The translations under genes were made by a program, and so were the position numbers. A stretch of 64,000 nucleotides of DNA from Jannaschia faecimaris (lineage in GTDB: Bacteria > Pseudomonadota > Alphaproteobacteria > Rhodobacterales > Rhodobacteraceae): assembly GCF_900107415.1 (NCBI RefSeq), contig NZ_FNPX01000014.1:1-64000 (forward strand). The letters are read 5' to 3'. This document shows, piece after piece, positions 60,689 to 64,000 of this stretch; position 1 is the first letter of the stretch, and each line of letters begins with the position of its first letter. The notes under the pieces are model-generated. The model worked only from the letters and a program-made list of their open reading frames with translations. It searched no databases and was not told where the DNA came from.

Positions 60689-61084
60689 GGGTGTCCTGTC
60701 TTCCTGCGCGTCGGTTTCACCCCCGGTATAGCGCCCGCGGATGGGGTGTATAGGGCGTCGGATTTCAGGGGTGATCCACGGGTGATCGACGTCGGATCTG
60801 CGTCATACCCCAATTTCGCGCCTTTCGGGCTCTTTGCCGTGCGCCCGTGCGTGGCGCGGCGGACGGACCAGATCAGCGCGCGCCATCAGATACTCCGGAG
60901 GCCAAGCGAGAAAACAAAGCGGTTTCTTGCGATTCCGTTCTGGGCCGATCTGTCTCGCCGCAGGTTCCGCGGTGCCGCGAACCTCAGCTTGGTGCCCGTT
61001 CCGGGCAATCGGCCGGAACGTCGGAAAGTGTGCTACACTTAATGATCCGGACACTGTCATGCCGGATCTATAGTGGGGGGAACC
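60689..61084. other. 396-bp intergenic region
   Basis: Divergent promoter region of murJ (leftward) and the secreted beta-barrel-like gene (rightward). Open frames are short, Arg-rich shadows. The last ~90 bases before 61085 contain the ribosome site GTGGGGGGAACC. No repeat or known motif stands out. Confidence 0.35.
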
Positions 61085-61558
61085 ATGAAGATTATTCCTA
61101 TTACGACTTCTGTCCTGATCTTGCTGGCAGCGCCGGCCATCGCTGGATCAATTGACGTTTCGGGAACAGGACACGGCACGGCGACCAATACGGCAATGCC
61201 GGTCAGCGAGGATCTGGTCGTTGTTCACGCCAACACCGAGTACACGGGGTTTGAGGGGGATAACCCCGATAACCCGATGACGTCTTTCAAGGGGCCGTGC
61301 TTCGGATCGATCCTGATCAAGGCCGGTGTTGTGTCGGGCGGTGGCAATTGCCAATACACTGATGGCGACGGCGAGATGGCTGTCGTGACCTGGAACGCCG
61401 ACGGCATGAGCGCGGAAGGCCGGACACAGGGCACGTGGGAGATTGTCGGCGGTTCAGGGAAATGGGCGGCTGCTAACGGCGGCGGGCGTTTCGACGCCGG
61501 CACTGATGACCAAGGTGGCTACACCAACAAAGTCACGGGTGAAATTAACATGCCCTAA
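61085..61558 (+). CDS. Small exported protein with allene-oxide-cyclase-like beta-barrel motif
   Basis: 157 residues. Signal peptide MKIIPITTSVLILLAAPAIA, mature start GSIDVSG. The sequence is Gly/Thr/Asn-rich and beta-predicted. The C-terminal GTWEIVGGSGKWAAANGGGR is the G.W.IVGG.G.W..A.G.G pattern of allene-oxide-cyclase/dirigent-like eight-stranded barrels. Two cysteines (GPCFGS, GNCQYT) about 20 residues apart could form a disulfide. Acidic overall. Monocistronic with its own terminator. Function unknown. Confidence 0.75.
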   Translation: MKIIPITTSVLILLAAPAIAGSIDVSGTGHGTATNTAMPVSEDLVVVHANTEYTGFEGDNPDNPMTSFKGPCFGSILIKAGVVSGGGNCQYTDGDGEMAVVTWNADGMSAEGRTQGTWEIVGGSGKWAAANGGGRFDAGTDDQGGYTNKVTGEINMP

Positions 61559-61566
61559 CGGGTTGG

Positions 61567-61590
61567 CGGGCGGCTTGGCCGCCCGTCTTT
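61567..61590 (+). terminator. Rho-independent terminator of the secreted-protein gene
   Basis: 8-bp stem cgggcggc/gccgcccg with a 3-base loop (61567-61585), followed by TCTTTCC, nine bases after the stop codon. Confidence 0.8.
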
Positions 61591-61766
61591 CCATTCATCG
61601 CCGGCACGCAATGAACCAGATCGATTTACGAGGGTCACCGTTTATCCCAGCCGTCACGCACGAGACGAAGCGATTTCGCAAACCACCGGCTTGCGCGGCG
61701 AGGGGCGACTGAGTTCCTGACGCAGATATATGGAAACCGCTTTGTCCGCCTGGCACCTCTTGGTGC

Positions 61767-64000
61767 CTACGCCCCCGCCCGTTCGGCAGCCCTGCTGACC
61801 GCTTCGCGCAGCTTTTCAGCCAAGGTATCCTGCTTGGCCTTGGACAGCAGCTTCAGGCCGAACATATCCTTGACGTAAAAGCTGTCCACGACCTGCGCGC
61901 CGTAGGTCGCGATGACGGCTTGGCTGATGTAGATGTTCGACTGCGCCAGAACCTGTGTCAGGTCATACAGAAGGCCGGGGCGGTCGCGGGTGTCGACTTC
62001 GATGATCGTGTAGATGTCCGACCCTTCGTTGTCGAAACTGATGTTCGTCGGCACGGTGAACTTGCGCTCGCGCTTCTTGATTTCCTTGCCTTCCAGCGCG
62101 CGGCGCGTGGCCACCTGACCGCGCAGGATCTTCTCGATCATGTCGCGCAATCGTGGCAGGCGGCTGGGCTCGAAGGGGCGGCCTTCGGCATCCTGCAACC
62201 AGAATGCCGAAGTGGCGAACCCATCCTTCGATGTGTATGTCCGCGCATCGACGATGTTCGCGCCCGCCAGCGAAAGCGCCCCTGCCAGACGTGAGAAAAT
62301 GCCGGGATGGTCGTGACAGGCCATAAGGGCGCGCGTCGCGTCGCGATCCTCGTCGGCCTCCAGATCCAATCGCACTTCGCCGTCGGGCAGATCACGCAGC
62401 ATTTCAGCGAAGCGAACCTGTGCTGCTGTCGGGATGCCTTGCCAATAGGGGCCATAGTGGCGGCCCAGTTCCGCGCGAAGGGCACTTTCCGACCAGTCGG
62501 GCAACGCCTCGCGGAACAGTTTCTTGGCCTTCTTCTCGCGCGTCTCGCGGTTGACGTCCTCCAGTCCGTTCTCCAGCGCGGCGGCGGTCGCGCGGTGCAG
62601 CGCGCGCAGCATTTGCGCCTTCCAGTTGTTCCACACGCCCGGTCCGACGCCGCGAATGTCGCAGACGGTCAGCACCGTCAGCAGGTCCAGCCGCTCGCGC
62701 GTTTTCACCGCCTTGGCGAAATCGCGGATGGTGCGCGGATCGGCGATGTCGCGCTTTTGCGCCATGTCGGACATCAACAGGTGATGCCGCACGAGCCATT
62801 CGACGATTTCGGCATCCTTCGGTTTTAGTCCCAGCCGGGGGGCCACGACCCGCGCGATGCGCGCGCCAAGGACCGAGTGTTCCTCCGGGCGGCCCTTGCC
62901 GATGTCGTGCAGCAACATGGCGACATAAAGCACCCGTCGGTTTACGCCGGCCTTCAGGATGGAGGAGGCCAGCGGCAGTTGCTCTATCAGTTCGCCTCGC
63001 TCGATCTGAGCAAGGTTTGAGATGACCTGGATCGTATGCTCGTCGACCGTGTAGGAATGATACATGTTGAACTGCATCATCGCCATGACGGGCGCGAATT
63101 CGGGGATGAAGGCCGACAGGACCTCCAGCTCGTTCATCCTGCGCAGGGCCCGTTCCGGGTTTCCGTGTTTTAGAAGCAGGCCCAGGAAGAGGCGCGCCGC
63201 CTCGGGGGTCTCCCGTAGGTTCCGGTCGATCAGGTGGCGGTTCGCGGCGATCAGGCGCATCGCGTGCGGGTGCAACAACAGACCCGTGCGCAGCGCCTCC
63301 TCGAATATGCCCAGCATGTTGAGTGGCGTGCCCAGGAATGCCGCTTCGTCGTCGACGTCCAGCCGACCCTGCCGCTCGATATAGGGTGCCTTGACCCGGC
63401 GACGCCGCTTGAAAAGGCCGATCAGCGCTGGCTCCTGCTTGATGTTGTCCGCTTCCAGCGCCACCAGCAGAATGCGGGTCAGCTCACCAACGCGGGTGGC
63501 ATGACGGAAATAGTCCTGCATGAAATGTTCGACCGCACGCCGCCCCGCGTGATCGCGATAGCCCATGGCCGAAGCGACTTCGTCCTGCATGTCGAACGTC
63601 AGCATGTCGGAGGCGCGGCCCGTGATCAAATGCAGATGGCAACGCACGCACCACAGGAAGCGTTCCGCGCCCTCGAAGGCCTTGAACTCTTCGTGGGTGA
63701 AAACGCCCATCTTCAGAAGCGCGGCCGGATCTTTGACGCGGTAGCGGTATTTCGCAATCCAGTAGAGCGTCTGAAGATCGCGCAAGCCGCCCTTGGCCTC
63801 TTTGACATTGGGTTCAAGGATGTAGCGCTGACCACCCTGTTTGCGGTGGCGTTCGCTCCGTTCCCGCAGCTTTGCATCGATGAAGTCGGGCACAGTCTTC
63901 AGGAACAGGTCGTCCCAGAGCCGCTGCGCCAGCCGGTCTGCCAAGCCGTTCTCGCCACAGATGAGGCGCCGTTCCAGCAAGGCGGTTCGGATCGTGTAAT
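61767..64000 (-). CDS. glnD: PII uridylyltransferase/uridylyl-removing enzyme, 5' end outside window
   Basis: At least 744 residues of the C-terminal part of GlnD; the frame runs through the right edge (YTIRTALLERRLICGENG), so about 190 N-terminal residues including the catalytic GSxARxE part of the nucleotidyltransferase domain are missing. Visible: a middle helical domain (VKEAKGGLRDLQTLYWIAKY), the HD hydrolase domain (VDEHTIQVISN, MLLHDIGKGRPEEHSVLGAR), and two C-terminal ACT domains (about the last 170 residues, MACHDHPGIFSRLAGALSLA and DTRDRPGLLYDLTQVLAQSN) for glutamine sensing. It sets PII modification and nitrogen control. Confidence 0.95.
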   Translation of the reverse strand, partial: YTIRTALLERRLICGENGLADRLAQRLWDDLFLKTVPDFIDAKLRERSERHRKQGGQRYILEPNVKEAKGGLRDLQTLYWIAKYRYRVKDPAALLKMGVFTHEEFKAFEGAERFLWCVRCHLHLITGRASDMLTFDMQDEVASAMGYRDHAGRRAVEHFMQDYFRHATRVGELTRILLVALEADNIKQEPALIGLFKRRRRVKAPYIERQGRLDVDDEAAFLGTPLNMLGIFEEALRTGLLLHPHAMRLIAANRHLIDRNLRETPEAARLFLGLLLKHGNPERALRRMNELEVLSAFIPEFAPVMAMMQFNMYHSYTVDEHTIQVISNLAQIERGELIEQLPLASSILKAGVNRRVLYVAMLLHDIGKGRPEEHSVLGARIARVVAPRLGLKPKDAEIVEWLVRHHLLMSDMAQKRDIADPRTIRDFAKAVKTRERLDLLTVLTVCDIRGVGPGVWNNWKAQMLRALHRATAAALENGLEDVNRETREKKAKKLFREALPDWSESALRAELGRHYGPYWQGIPTAAQVRFAEMLRDLPDGEVRLDLEADEDRDATRALMACHDHPGIFSRLAGALSLAGANIVDARTYTSKDGFATSAFWLQDAEGRPFEPSRLPRLRDMIEKILRGQVATRRALEGKEIKKRERKFTVPTNISFDNEGSDIYTIIEVDTRDRPGLLYDLTQVLAQSNIYISQAVIATYGAQVVDSFYVKDMFGLKLLSKAKQDTLAEKLREAVSRAAERAGA

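Overview
The window looks like the chromosome of a marine-type alphaproteobacterium of the order Rhodobacterales (Roseobacter group). The evidence is the high GC content, a FYDLN-acid-domain protein with an aspartate tail, a class I lysyl-tRNA synthetase, the mdh-suc-odh-lpd gene order, ethylmalonyl-CoA pathway genes, an H-NS/HvrA-type protein, a LuxI synthase and glnD next to murJ. This is inference from recognised families; no database search was possible.

Layout. 1-498 is insertion-sequence debris: the right end of an IS5-type element abutting a decayed IS3-type element. A tRNA-Ala(GGC) follows at 882-957. 1040-3486 holds a FYDLN-acid protein, a SprT/YgjP-like metalloprotein, a GntR regulator and a membrane protein with a TerB-like tail. 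3616-17450, all on the minus strand, is the TCA-cycle block mdh | sucC, sucD, sucA, odhB, lpdA. Between its enzyme genes sit five small exported proteins, a two-helix membrane protein and an AT-richer MltR-like gene. 18043-26866 on the plus strand carries mcl2, an NnrU protein, a DUF1737 protein, mch and a DUF4344 metallopeptidase, then sdhCDAB with four small lipoproteins and a sulfotransferase between sdhA and sdhB.

27240-35149 holds ornithine decarboxylase behind a structured leader, deoD, an H-NS-like gene, and ecm and ccr, which flank a glycerolipid acyltransferase. With mcl2 and mch this gives four genes of the ethylmalonyl-CoA pathway for acetyl-CoA assimilation, and its products feed the TCA genes here. 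35728-40292 has an orphan luxI followed by a RecD-like helicase and an SDR, then a TIGR02186/TSUP pair. 40445-46165 is a nucleoside uptake operon (BMP binding protein, double ATPase, a 64-aa coupled ORF, two permeases) ending in a purine nucleoside phosphorylase. 46291-50755 contains nfuA-tsaB-rimI, a universal stress protein, a branched-chain-type aminotransferase, a flavin-reductase-fold protein and a YdcF protein. 50727-64000 contains a large beta-helix protein, a DUF4864 protein, lysK, a TerB protein, a desaturase, trpS, a rhomboid-like protein without catalytic residues, murJ, a secreted beta-barrel-like protein and glnD, which is cut by the window edge.

Most notable points. (1) A pair of perfect TGTGATCACA palindromes, 20-21 bp centre to centre, lies 110-150 bp upstream of both sucC and sdhC and nowhere else that I found; it is a candidate operator coordinating the two TCA operons. 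(2) Nine small exported proteins, nearly all with exactly two cysteines apart from any lipobox cysteine, are threaded through those same two operons. These are the best candidates for an undescribed system.
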